Shown here: piece after piece, positions 52,958-61,075 of the stretch | Numbering within the stretch: position 1 is the first letter of the stretch | How the letters are laid out: every line of letters begins with the position of its first letter | Assembly (NCBI GenBank): GCA_019639155.1 | Contig: JAHBSJ010000013.1 | Coordinates: 42,352 to 106,351 of the forward strand | Direction: 5' to 3' | Length of the DNA: 64,000 nt | Source of the DNA: Acidobacteriota bacterium | Lineage (GTDB): Bacteria; Acidobacteriota; Blastocatellia; Pyrinomonadales; Pyrinomonadaceae | Notes under the pieces: generated by a model | Databases searched by the model: none | Seen by the model: the letters and a program-made list of their open reading frames with translations, nothing else | Told to the model about the DNA's origin: nothing | Translations under genes and position numbers: made by a program

Positions 52958-53646
52958 AGCGAAACGAGATCGAAATTGCTGATGTCGAGATCGTAACTGC
53001 CGATCATCCGAAAGATCGGCCGTCTGAGAAAAGGGCTGACCGGACCGCATACCTTGTCGTTCCGTTTCTATTCTTGATAGTTACACTGCTCGGCGGCATG
53101 CGGCTGGCACAGTCAGATAATTCGTTCGTCTTCCTGCCACCGGAATTGATATCGCTTGTACTCGCAGCACTTACATTGGTGTTTGTTTTCCGTGCAGAAG
53201 TCCTTTCATTTTCGGGCTGGTTCCGCAGTGCCGATCCAATCTTGAAAAAGGCCGCGAATGCAGCCGTCCTGCTGACGCTTTTTGCCGCAACGTCGCAAAT
53301 ATACAACGGCCTTCTTCCTGAGAAAGGCATGCTTCACTGGCTGTTTGTCTTCTGCTTTTTCTGGGCGATCGCGACGAATCTATTGGCAGAAATGCCCGCA
53401 CGGAAGATCATGGCAAGTTTCGGCACGCTTTTCGGTATCGCATTCATCGCAAAATATATAGTACTCGCAAGCCTTGCGTCCCCGTCCGATGTGTCGTGGC
53501 TGCAGCGAATGTGGGAAAATCCGGGCCGCGAGGCGATAGCGTTAGTTATCGGCAAGCCGGAATTCTCACCCTCGACCGGTTACATCCATTTTGTTGCGAT
53601 CGCTCTCTATTTGGCGGGCCTTTACATGCTGCCCAGGAAAATTTAG
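52954..53646 (+). CDS. Multispanning membrane protein of unknown function
   Basis: The 230-residue product has an acidic, polar N-terminus (about 30 residues) and then five to six hydrophobic helices (about 31-50, 60-80, 98-115, 123-143, 152-172 and 205-225). It is coupled by a four-base overlap to the preceding TPR-like anchored protein. No motif was recognised. Its stop codon lies one base from that of the convergent PDZ gene. Confidence 0.65.
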   Translation: MKRNEIEIADVEIVTADHPKDRPSEKRADRTAYLVVPFLFLIVTLLGGMRLAQSDNSFVFLPPELISLVLAALTLVFVFRAEVLSFSGWFRSADPILKKAANAAVLLTLFAATSQIYNGLLPEKGMLHWLFVFCFFWAIATNLLAEMPARKIMASFGTLFGIAFIAKYIVLASLASPSDVSWLQRMWENPGREAIALVIGKPEFSPSTGYIHFVAIALYLAGLYMLPRKI

Positions 53647-53647
53647 G

Positions 53648-54466
53648 TCATTTTGGCAGGATGTTTAAGCGGATAGACCTTCCTGCACGATTCACCTGCA
53701 GGTAACTGCCGCTGATACTTCCTTTCACCTCGGTCACTTTCGACAGATCTTTTCCGTCGATGGCCTCGATGACATCGCCGGGCTGAACGCCGCTTTTCTG
53801 TGCAACTGAGCCTTCACGAATACTACGAGCCTTCCAACCCGTTGAGGAACGTTCTGCATCGATCCCGAGAACAGATAGTAAGTCAGCGACCTTAACGGCC
53901 GTTTGAGCGGGCGGAACGGCAGCGTCCGGACGCGGCTCATCTATCGACTCTAGGCCTCTCGGCAAAATGCGGCTTCCTGCGCGCCCTGCTTCTTCAAATG
54001 CACCGCCTTCTTCGGTGTTCTCAGGTGCGGCTACGGCTGCACGGCGGCCCGCGGGAACTCGCGATGGACGTTCGCGCCGGCTATTGCGGGAAGCGACAGT
54101 AGGTGTAGCCGTCTCCGCAACTTCGTTCTCTTTTATTTCATCTTCTTGCGGCAACTGCGTTGCCATCTGTTCCGTCGGATCGTCCGAGGGCTCATTCAGC
54201 GGCTGAGTTTCTACGGCAGGAACGGCCTCCTGAGCCCGTTCCGGCGCGTTCTCGCGAGATAGCCCGCCGAAAAACACCGCCGCCAAGGCAACCGCGGCAA
54301 GAGCCGGAACAGCCAGTTTTGCCCACAGCAGCGGTCCGCCTGCTCGCGGCGGCACTCTTTCCGCGGCGATACGTGACCGTACGCGGACCTCAAAATCTCC
54401 GGGCGGTTCTATCCGCGGCAAGGCAGAAAGCATTGCCTGCACCTTTTCAACCGGTGTCTTTCCCAT
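53648..54466 (-). CDS. Membrane PDZ-domain protein next to ECF sigma factor (candidate anti-sigma factor)
   Basis: From the ATG at 54466 (Shine-Dalgarno AAGGG) the product has 272 residues. A short cytoplasmic part of about 40 residues ('ALPRIEPPGDFEVRVRSRIAAERVP' in overlapping pieces) precedes one transmembrane helix (about 48-68). A long Pro/Ala/Glu/Arg-rich linker and a C-terminal PDZ domain (about 185-272: 'SIREGSVAQKSGVQPGDVIEAIDGKDL') follow. 'EPPGDFEVRVRSRI' is the kind of segment seen in membrane anti-sigma proteins. The gene directly follows the sigma factor, so an anti-sigma role is inferred. No zinc HxxxCxxC motif is visible. An ATG at 54490 would overlap the sigma gene by 14 bases. 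Confidence 0.7.
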   Translation of the reverse strand: MGKTPVEKVQAMLSALPRIEPPGDFEVRVRSRIAAERVPPRAGGPLLWAKLAVPALAAVALAAVFFGGLSRENAPERAQEAVPAVETQPLNEPSDDPTEQMATQLPQEDEIKENEVAETATPTVASRNSRRERPSRVPAGRRAAVAAPENTEEGGAFEEAGRAGSRILPRGLESIDEPRPDAAVPPAQTAVKVADLLSVLGIDAERSSTGWKARSIREGSVAQKSGVQPGDVIEAIDGKDLSKVTEVKGSISGSYLQVNRAGRSIRLNILPK

Positions 54467-54476
54467 GGTGCCCTTA

Positions 54477-55064
54477 TCAATTCTCATCAAAATAATCCTG
54501 CAGCTTTTCCCGAAGCAGTCCTCGTCCTCGGCTTATCCGCGATTTGGTCGTTCCTAAACCAAGTTTCATTATCGACGCCACTTCTTCGTACGATCGCTGC
54601 TCTACGTCGCGAAGCACGATCGGTAAACGGTATTTCTCAGGCAGCGACGAGATGGCTTTCGCTATGACCCTGTCGCGTTCGCTTTCGACCAGCAGTTGAT
54701 CGGGTAAAGCCGCTCCGTCCTCCGGCTGATATTCCGCTTCCTGATCCTCGCCTTGAAACAATCCGGTTAGCGACATGAGCCGTCGCCGCTTCCGTTTTCG
54801 CAACTCACTGATCGCCAGATTCGATGCGATCCGATAGATGTACGTCGAGAATGCGAACTCCGTGTGGTAGCGGTCAAGAGCGAAATACACCCGAACGAAA
54901 GTTTCTTGCGCCAGGTCAACAGCCTCTTCGTAGTCATTCAAAAATCTGTAAAGAAAATTGGTTATCTGATTACGGTACCGCGAGACGATCTCCGCAAAAG
55001 CATCCTCATCACCCCCACGGACCGCGATGATCAGATCGTTGTCAGATAACCTTTCCTCAGGCAT
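54477..55064 (-). CDS. ECF RNA polymerase sigma factor (RpoE-like)
   Basis: The 195-residue protein has region 2 ('RYRNQITNFLYRFLNDYEEAVDLAQETFVRVY' in overlapping pieces, residues 24-60) and region 4 ('LPEKYRLPIVLRDVEQRSYEEVA' followed by the helix-turn-helix 'LGLGTTKSRISRGRGLL', about 135-185). The region 2 and 4 sequences resemble the RpoE/SigW type. The regulon is unknown. The following membrane PDZ gene is its likely regulator. Confidence 0.92.
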   Translation of the reverse strand: MPEERLSDNDLIIAVRGGDEDAFAEIVSRYRNQITNFLYRFLNDYEEAVDLAQETFVRVYFALDRYHTEFAFSTYIYRIASNLAISELRKRKRRRLMSLTGLFQGEDQEAEYQPEDGAALPDQLLVESERDRVIAKAISSLPEKYRLPIVLRDVEQRSYEEVASIMKLGLGTTKSRISRGRGLLREKLQDYFDEN

Positions 55065-55151
55065 ATAGGCCGATCAAGCCTCTGTGCCCTGAAAGGAAGA
55101 GGCCCTTGAGATGTGTGCCGCCCAGTGGTTCGATCCTGTTTGGGCAGCGGC

Positions 55152-55194
55152 AAAACAAAAGCCGCCCTTCCGTTCTCAGACACGAATGGCGGCT
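55152..55194 (-). terminator. Terminator hairpin after the LolA-like secreted protein gene
   Basis: On the minus strand AGCCGCC and GGGCGGCT form a strong stem, extended by GAA/TTC pairing after a mismatch. TTTTGTTTTG follows. It lies 37 bases after the stop at 55231. Confidence 0.7.
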
Positions 55195-55230
55195 AAAAAA
55201 GTTGCGAAAATAGCATCGACTAACGGTGCA

Positions 55231-56061
55231 TCAACTCGATCGGAAAAGTTCTTCGTCCACTTTTTGACCAAAAGTTATTGTTCCGATCTGAAATTCTTCT
55301 ACCGGTTTATCGTTCGCCAGCAGCACGGTTCGGTACGGGACGAGTGTGTTCTGTGCATATTTGTAGTCATAGAAACGGCGCATATATTTAATTCCGCCGA
55401 ATTCGTATGTCAGCAGCATCACACGATAGGTTTTTGCACTGATATAGAAGCGGGTAGTTCGTTCTTTCGTATCCTTTATGTCCACCACGTAATAATCCAC
55501 ACCCATCAGCTTTTCACGCGGCTGCAGTTCGAGCGTCGAACCGTTTTCCTTGTATCGAAGCATTGCCTCAATGCCGTGGAACAAGCTGTGCTCGAAAGCC
55601 CTGGCTACATCCTCACGGGCCGCGAAGACCGTGTTATTGAATATCAGGAATATGTTTCCCTCGTTAAAAACGAGCGAATACCTGGCTGACGGCATATCTT
55701 GATCGAGCCGAACGCGTTCTTTATCCAGCGTCTCTCCACGCATAGCCCATCGAACATAACTCGAACGCTCGGTCTTGCCGTCGGCAGCCGTCGTGGTCAA
55801 AGTTCCGCGTTCCTGTGTGGTCTTGCGGATCTGTTCAAGCCTCTCTCGGCCGCCAAGCCCGCCGTAAAAGATGATCGCTGCCTCCACGACCTGTTCAGCG
55901 GTCTGCAGCTGTCCTTTCGCTGCGGGCAACGCCGCAGCCGTCGGCGTCGTGGTCGGCGTCGGTGACGGCGTGGCCTCGGTCTGAGCTGAAACAAACGCGG
56001 CCAAGGCAAAAATGGCGGCAATTGCGGACAAAGTTCTATTCTGGAACGATTTTCGGTTCAT
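55231..56061 (-). CDS. Secreted protein, possibly LolA-like beta-fold
   Basis: From the ATG at 56061 the product has 276 residues, a signal peptide (to about 25, ending VSAQ) and a Thr/Pro-rich linker (TPSPTPTTTPTAAA). The rest has long alternating strands ('YYVVDIKDTKERTTRFYIS', 'YRVMLLTYEFGG', 'EFQIGTITFGQKVDEELF'). This pattern resembles outer-membrane lipoprotein-sorting-type proteins of acidobacteria. The fold is inferred; no catalytic motif was seen. An in-frame ATG at 56115 would precede the signal peptide by 18 residues. Confidence 0.65.
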   Translation of the reverse strand: MNRKSFQNRTLSAIAAIFALAAFVSAQTEATPSPTPTTTPTAAALPAAKGQLQTAEQVVEAAIIFYGGLGGRERLEQIRKTTQERGTLTTTAADGKTERSSYVRWAMRGETLDKERVRLDQDMPSARYSLVFNEGNIFLIFNNTVFAAREDVARAFEHSLFHGIEAMLRYKENGSTLELQPREKLMGVDYYVVDIKDTKERTTRFYISAKTYRVMLLTYEFGGIKYMRRFYDYKYAQNTLVPYRTVLLANDKPVEEFQIGTITFGQKVDEELFRSS

Positions 56062-56188
56062 TAACACGATATTCAGATAAAAGCGGATTGTAACATAAAC
56101 CGCGTTTCGCGGCATCGATACACATCTGCGACTCGAAACATTGATGAAATCGGTTCGGCTAAAGATGCACTTATAACCCTCGAATGCT

Positions 56189-56194
56189 TATAAT
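56189..56194 (+). promoter_or_regulatory. Possible -10 box for trmL
   Basis: A consensus TATAAT lies 82 bases before the trmL start. No good -35 sits at 16-18 bases upstream, so this is only suggestive. Confidence 0.25.
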
Positions 56195-56275
56195 TGCACA
56201 CCGGCAGCGATAGGGTTCGTCCATCCATTTTTCAGAGTTATCGCAAATCGCTTTTGGTATTTTGACTTTGTTCAG

Positions 56276-56731
56276 ATGCTCCACATCGCACTCTACGAAC
56301 CTGAGATCCCGCCGAACACCGGCAATATCGCCCGCCTCTGCGCAGCGACAAACACGCAGCTCCATATTGTCGGGGTCACGGGTTTTCGAATGGATGATCG
56401 CACATTGAAGCGCTCAGGACTGGACTATTGGGATCATGTTCAATTGGTACGGCATATTGATATTGACGCGCTGTACGCCTCTCTCCCTGCGTCGCGGTTC
56501 TTTTATTTGACCACCAAGGCGTCCCGGAAATACACAGAGACGAAGTTCGAAGAGGGAGATTGCCTTGTGTTTGGGCCTGAGACCCGTGGACTGCCGATGG
56601 ATATTTTGAGAGCATCGCCCGACAACTGCTTGAAGATCCCGATGTCGAATCCCAACGTTCGAAGCCTGAACCTGGCGACGAGTGTAGGCATCGTTTTGTA
56701 TGAGGCATTGCGTCAAATATCAGCATTGTAG
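56276..56731 (+). CDS. trmL: tRNA (cytidine(34)-2'-O)-methyltransferase
   Basis: The 151-residue SPOUT enzyme has the TrmL motifs 'LHIALYEPEIPPNTGNIARLCAATNTQLHIV' in overlapping pieces at the N-terminus, 'LVFGPETRGLP' near 100 and the knot 'IPMSNPNVRSLNLATSVGIVLYEALRQ' in overlapping pieces at the end. It methylates the wobble ribose of tRNA-Leu isoacceptors. The length (about 150) fits TrmL rather than the longer RlmB/TrmH family seen at the left window edge. Confidence 0.93.
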   Translation: MLHIALYEPEIPPNTGNIARLCAATNTQLHIVGVTGFRMDDRTLKRSGLDYWDHVQLVRHIDIDALYASLPASRFFYLTTKASRKYTETKFEEGDCLVFGPETRGLPMDILRASPDNCLKIPMSNPNVRSLNLATSVGIVLYEALRQISAL

Positions 56732-56854
56732 TTCGCCCCATTTTTGCCTACAAATCTTTACATTAATTTCTCCTTTTTGGACAAACCTCGTTTGGGTCTC
56801 GGCGTCTAATCATCGGTAAAGTGACCAACCTTTGATAAGGAGGTGTTTGGGATT

Positions 56855-57385
56855 ATGAGGTTTATTAAATCATTTGCATTGATCTTTGTTCTGCTTTTCG
56901 GAATGACGGTTATTCCCGCGAAAGCTCAGAATTCGGGAAGAACGGTGGAGCAGGAAGTGGCACGCCAGCTGAGGATGCTGTCCAACTATAACGTCTTTGA
57001 TTATATCGACTATAAGGTCGAGAACGGTGTTGTGACGCTCAGCGGATGGACCAACTCGCTCGGCACAAAGTATTACATCGAGCGTGCGTTGAAACGTCAG
57101 GACGGGATCAAAGCCGTCGTCAACAATATTGAAGAGCTTCCGCCTTCGAGAATTGACGACCGGATCCGCATCGCGACGCTGCGCACATTTGCCGAGAGAG
57201 GTCCTGGACGCTACATAAGCGGCCTGCATCCGGATGTACGAATAACGGTCAAGAACGGCAACATCATCCTGAACGGCGTGGTGTCAAACGTCAGCGACCG
57301 TGACGTACTGAACATTCTGGCAAACTCGATACCGGGAGTTTTCAGCGTGACGAACAACATCAAGGTCGGAAAGACGATTTCTTGA
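56855..57385 (+). CDS. Secreted double-BON-domain protein
   Basis: From the ATG at 56855 (Shine-Dalgarno AAGGAGG at the right distance) the product has 176 residues and a signal peptide (to about 25, ending AKAQ). Two BON domains follow (about 30-95 and 105-172), each with 'V.NGvVtLsG.v' and 'V.NnI'. A GTG 12 bases earlier lies inside the Shine-Dalgarno and is not used. This is the second BON protein in the window, unrelated in position to the BON/LysM pair. A terminator follows. Confidence 0.85.
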   Translation: MRFIKSFALIFVLLFGMTVIPAKAQNSGRTVEQEVARQLRMLSNYNVFDYIDYKVENGVVTLSGWTNSLGTKYYIERALKRQDGIKAVVNNIEELPPSRIDDRIRIATLRTFAERGPGRYISGLHPDVRITVKNGNIILNGVVSNVSDRDVLNILANSIPGVFSVTNNIKVGKTIS

Positions 57386-57408
57386 CCTTTGCTCTAAGTT
57401 AGCAACTT

Positions 57409-57435
57409 GGCCGGGCCTGTTGGCTCGGCCTTTTT
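57409..57435 (+). terminator. Rho-independent terminator after the BON protein gene
   Basis: GGCCG and CGGCC form the stem and TTTTT follows, 24 bases after the stop. Confidence 0.8.
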
Positions 57436-57517
57436 GTTTCTACATTTCCCGCCGGATTGCGTTTCGCTTGCCAATCTATCATCATACTCGTTTGCCTTTT
57501 GGCACCGGAGACCGACT

Positions 57518-59329
57518 ATGATCACCGCCGACAAGATAAGAAATATCGCCATTATCGCCCACGTTGACCACGGAAAGACCACGCTCGTTGATGCGATGTT
57601 GCAGCAATCGGGGACCTATCGCGAGAACGAAGCCGTCGTTGAACGCGTGATGGACAACATGGACCTGGAAAAGGAACGCGGCATCACCATCATGGCAAAA
57701 AATACGTCGGTCCGGTACGGCGGCCACAAGATAAACATCGTCGATACGCCCGGCCACGCCGACTTCGGCGGCGAGGTAGAGCGAGTGCTGAAAATGGTTG
57801 ACGGCATTGTTTTGCTCGTTGACGCTGCGGAGGGCTGTCTGCCGCAAACACGCTTCGTTTTGAGAAAAGCCCTCGAACTTAAACTTCCGTCTATCGCGCT
57901 CGTTAACAAGATCGATCGTCAGGACGCACGGCCCGAAGAGGTCGTCAACGAGATATACGACCTTTTCATCGACCTCGGAGCTAACGATGAGCAGATCGAA
58001 TTCCCTATTCTTTACTCGATCTCGCGTGACGGCATTGCGAAAAAGGATCTTGCGGACGAGAGCAAGAGCCTCAAGCCGCTTTTCGACCAGATCGTCGAGA
58101 CGATCCCTGCACCGCAAGCGATACGCGATGACAGCCTGCAGCTGCTGGTTGCGAATATTGACTACAACCAGTTCGTGGGACGCCTGGCGATCGGGCGCAT
58201 CTTTTCCGGTGAGATCGCGAAAAATCAGGAGGTAGCCGTTTCAAAACGCGACGGCTCGCTTGTGAAAACGCGCGTTAAGGAGCTGTTCGTTTTCGAAGGA
58301 CTTGAACGCGTAACTGTTGACAATGCAGGAGTTGGCGAGATCGTCGCGCTTGCGGGTTTTGACGACGTAGAGATCGGTGAGACCATCACGTCCGCGGACA
58401 ACCCGAAACCGCTGCCCGTTATCGCCGTCGATGAGCCCACGATCTCGATGATCTTTGGTGTAAATACGTCGCCATTCGCCGGCACCGAAGGCAAATTCGT
58501 TACGTCGCGCCAGATCAAAGAACGCCTTGACCGCGAGCTGCTCGGTAACGTTGCTCTTCGCGTCGCTGAGACCGAGGCGGCAGAGCAATTCAAGGTATCG
58601 GGACGCGGTGAACTGCAGTTGGCAATTCTTATTGAAATGATGCGCCGTGAGGGCTACGAACTGCAGGTCTCAAAGCCTGAGGTCATCACTAAAAAAGATG
58701 AGGCCACGGGCGAAACGCTGGAACCGATCGAACTCGTCGTGATCGACGTGCCCGAAGAATTCATCGGCGTCGTCACCGAAGCACTCGGCCGCCGCAAAGG
58801 CCAGATGACCAAGATGATCAATAACGGTTCAGGCCGCGTTCGTTTGGAATTCGAAGTACCGTCACGCGGTCTGATCGGATTCCGCGGCGAGTTCCTGACC
58901 GAAACAAAAGGCACGGGGCTTCTTAATACTATCTTCCTGAAGTTCGACAAATGGCAGGGCGATATGCGTTCGCGGCAGACGGGCTCGCTGGTCGCCGACC
59001 GCATGGGCGAAACGAATACCTATGCTCTTTACAATCTGCAGGAACGCGGCACTCTCTTTGTCCGACCGCAGACCAAGGTTTACGAGGGAATGATCATCGG
59101 CGAGAATGCACGTGCCGTCGATCTGGACGTGAACGCCATCAAAGAGAAAAAGCTTACCAATATGCGCACGACGTCAGCCGACGAAGCGATGCGTCTCGTT
59201 CCGGTCCGCGAGATGTCGCTTGAGCGGGCACTCGAATTCATCGCCGACGACGAGCTTATCGAGGTCACGCCGAAATCCATACGACTCCGCAAACGCGTCT
59301 TAAAATCGAATATGCGGCCTAAGAAGTAG
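57518..59329 (+). CDS. typA: Ribosome-associated translational GTPase TypA/BipA
   Basis: From the ATG at 57518 the product has 603 residues, the normal BipA length. The GTPase motifs are '[10 protein letters not shown]' (G1), 'ERGITI' (G2), '[14 protein letters not shown]' (G3) and 'NKIDR' (G4). Domain II, EF-G-like domains III and V, and the BipA-specific C-terminal domain ('[20 protein letters not shown]', '[14 protein letters not shown]') follow. An in-frame start at 57407 would lie inside the preceding terminator. BipA helps 50S assembly and stress adaptation. Confidence 0.96.
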   Translation: MITADKIRNIAIIAHVDHGKTTLVDAMLQQSGTYRENEAVVERVMDNMDLEKERGITIMAKNTSVRYGGHKINIVDTPGHADFGGEVERVLKMVDGIVLLVDAAEGCLPQTRFVLRKALELKLPSIALVNKIDRQDARPEEVVNEIYDLFIDLGANDEQIEFPILYSISRDGIAKKDLADESKSLKPLFDQIVETIPAPQAIRDDSLQLLVANIDYNQFVGRLAIGRIFSGEIAKNQEVAVSKRDGSLVKTRVKELFVFEGLERVTVDNAGVGEIVALAGFDDVEIGETITSADNPKPLPVIAVDEPTISMIFGVNTSPFAGTEGKFVTSRQIKERLDRELLGNVALRVAETEAAEQFKVSGRGELQLAILIEMMRREGYELQVSKPEVITKKDEATGETLEPIELVVIDVPEEFIGVVTEALGRRKGQMTKMINNGSGRVRLEFEVPSRGLIGFRGEFLTETKGTGLLNTIFLKFDKWQGDMRSRQTGSLVADRMGETNTYALYNLQERGTLFVRPQTKVYEGMIIGENARAVDLDVNAIKEKKLTNMRTTSADEAMRLVPVREMSLERALEFIADDELIEVTPKSIRLRKRVLKSNMRPKK

Positions 59330-59486
59330 CCTCTTCCGCAAGCTCATCGTCATCTTCCGGTTCCTTCTCGGGATCGAAATCCTCATAGCCGTGCGCGTCG
59401 TCGTAATAGTATGAACGCGGCGCGCATGGCTCTTGTTCATTCGGTTCGATCTCACCCTTCTTGGCTGGTTTCCGTTGTCGGGGCAT
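59319..59486 (-). CDS. Small acidic hypothetical protein
   Basis: From the ATG at 59486 the product has 55 residues, with a basic start ([10 protein letters not shown]) and a very acidic second half rich in Asp and Glu ([14 protein letters not shown]). Its stop overlaps the typA stop by 11 bases. The charge pattern is unlike a random shadow frame, but there is no family evidence. A start at 59537 would run into the acid phosphatase start region on the other strand. Confidence 0.4.
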   Translation of the reverse strand: MPRQRKPAKKGEIEPNEQEPCAPRSYYYDDAHGYEDFDPEKEPEDDDELAEEATS

Positions 59487-59519
59487 AATTGATATTCGAT
59501 CACAAATATCGCATATCTT

Positions 59520-60368
59520 ATGACGAGACGAAACCATGTTCTTGCTGCCTTCGCCGCAGCTCTATTCTTTTGCTCATCCGCGGCACAAGGCCAGCAGCCG
59601 GCGGCGACCAGCCTGCCCGTCGCCGATAACGAATATCAGGTCGGCGCCACGCTTTACACGCAAAAGGCAGCGGAATTCCGTGCTCTGGCATATCAGGCGT
59701 TCAATTTCGCCCGCTGCCGGCTCGATTCAGACCTAGCAATGAAACTGCCGAAAGCCGAGCGAAAACGGCCGCGTGCGATAATCGTCGATATCGACGAAAC
59801 GGTGCTGGATAACTCGCCCGCACAGGCCGCCGGCGTACGCGACAGGCGGTCGTTCAATATGAAAGATTGGTACGCGTGGAGCGATATGCGAAAGGCAAAA
59901 GCGATCCCGGGGGCGGTAGAATTTCTGAATTATGCCGTGTCGAAAGGCGTCAAAGTTTTCTATATTTCGAACCGCGATGAAGTGCAGAAACAGGCCACGA
60001 TCGACAACCTTCGCTCAGCAGGTTTCAGAGATGTCAGTGAATACAACGTCCTGCTTCGGCAGAAAGATGAACGCGGCAATAACATATCTACCAAGACGCC
60101 GCGCCGCGATCTCGTCGCGGAGAAATATCGTGTCGTATTGGTCATGGGCGATAACCTCGACGACTTTTCCGACGTATTTGAACGCAGATCGGTGGCAGAC
60201 CGTTTCGCCGAAACCGAGCGCATTAAAGACGAATGGGGAAAACGGTGGATCGTTCTTCCAAACGCAATGTACGGCACTTGGGAGAATGCCATTTACGAAT
60301 ACAAAGCCGCCGAATTGACCGAGGCACAGAAAGCGGAAAAGCGTGCGAAGGCACTGGAAATGCCTTAG
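59520..60368 (+). CDS. Secreted class B-like acid phosphatase (HAD IIIB, e(P4)/OlpA type)
   Basis: The 282-residue protein has a signal peptide (to about 24, ending AAQGQ) and HAD motif I 'VDIDETVLDN', with both catalytic Asp residues. 'KAIPGAVEFLNYAVSKGVKVFYISNR' (in overlapping pieces) is motif II, and 'VLVMGDNLDDFSD' is motif IV. This matches the e(P4) 5'-nucleotidase/acid phosphatase family, which dephosphorylates nucleotides outside the cytoplasm. A lipobox Cys is not evident, so it may be soluble in the periplasm. Confidence 0.9.
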   Translation: MTRRNHVLAAFAAALFFCSSAAQGQQPAATSLPVADNEYQVGATLYTQKAAEFRALAYQAFNFARCRLDSDLAMKLPKAERKRPRAIIVDIDETVLDNSPAQAAGVRDRRSFNMKDWYAWSDMRKAKAIPGAVEFLNYAVSKGVKVFYISNRDEVQKQATIDNLRSAGFRDVSEYNVLLRQKDERGNNISTKTPRRDLVAEKYRVVLVMGDNLDDFSDVFERRSVADRFAETERIKDEWGKRWIVLPNAMYGTWENAIYEYKAAELTEAQKAEKRAKALEMP

Positions 60369-60377
60369 AATATTGCT

Positions 60378-60590
60378 ATGAAGCGGACACCGGAAGAAAA
60401 GCTGTTGAATCCGCGACCGGGCAGCAAGATCGCTGAAGCCCGTGATTTTGGGATCGATCTGACGCTTTTGGTTAGGCAATTAAGACTGACTCCACAGCAA
60501 CGACTGGACGAACTACAGTCTTCGATGAAGTTTGTCGCCGAATTGGATCGCGCACGCAGAAGCGGAGGAAAGCTCTCGAACAATGGTTGA
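60378..60590 (+). CDS. Small antitoxin-like protein paired with nucleotidyltransferase
   Basis: The 70-residue protein is helical and charged. Its middle ('GIDLTLLVRQLRLTPQQRLDELQSSMKFVAELDRARR' in overlapping pieces) is the type of helix found in small partners of nucleotidyltransferases. It overlaps the next gene by eight bases, so the two are co-translated. The GCGGAGGA Shine-Dalgarno of the partner lies inside its last codons. The pairing suggests a toxin-antitoxin or related unit; this is inferred from layout. Confidence 0.6.
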   Translation: MKRTPEEKLLNPRPGSKIAEARDFGIDLTLLVRQLRLTPQQRLDELQSSMKFVAELDRARRSGGKLSNNG

Positions 60591-61071
60591 TCTGGAAAAA
60601 GCGATCCTGGCATTGTCCGAGAACAATGTTGAATTCGTGATCGTTGGCGGCGTAGCCATAAGGTTGCATTCGTCGGGCTATATAACAGTTGATCTCGATT
60701 TCTGTTATTCCCGCGACCGGTCGAATATCGCAAGGCTGGTTCGATCTTTAGCGACGTTCGACCCAAAGCCTCGGGACTGGCCGAGAGGGCTTCCTTTCGT
60801 CTTCGATGAGCGAACGATCCTCAACGGAACAAACTTCACATTTGAAACGACAATTGGTGATATTGATCTTTTGGGTGAGGTAAAAGGTATTGGCGACTAT
60901 TCGGATGTTTTCAAGAACTCTGTCGAATTCGAAGTTTACGGCACCAAGATCCGGGCCTTCACCGTCGATGCTCTGATCATCTCGAAAACCGCGGCAGACC
61001 GTCCTAAAGACCGTCTTGTACTGCCCGAACTCTATGCTCTCAGGGAAGCCCTTGACCCAAACGAAGACTAA
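60583..61071 (+). CDS. Nucleotidyltransferase-fold protein (AbiEii/MNT-like)
   Basis: From the ATG at 60583 the product has 162 residues. 'VIVGGVAIRLHSSGYITVDLDF' (in overlapping pieces, about residues 19-41) matches the nucleotidyltransferase signature GG(x)A...T.DLD, and 'TIGDIDLLGEV' near 93 gives the third acidic position. Such small proteins act as toxins or antitoxins, or transfer nucleotides to tRNA or proteins. The last residues run into the S9 peptidase start region, which begins five bases after the stop. Confidence 0.72.
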   Translation: MVDLEKAILALSENNVEFVIVGGVAIRLHSSGYITVDLDFCYSRDRSNIARLVRSLATFDPKPRDWPRGLPFVFDERTILNGTNFTFETTIGDIDLLGEVKGIGDYSDVFKNSVEFEVYGTKIRAFTVDALIISKTAADRPKDRLVLPELYALREALDPNED

Positions 61072-61075
61072 CTCA

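Noticed and set aside
55128..55162. tRNA-like T-loop (GGTTCGATCC) downstream of the sigma gene
   Set aside because: The flanking bases do not form a T-stem, and no acceptor, D or anticodon arms could be built.
57407..57517. Earlier in-frame start for typA
   Set aside because: It coincides with the terminator of the preceding gene and would add 37 residues not found in BipA proteins.
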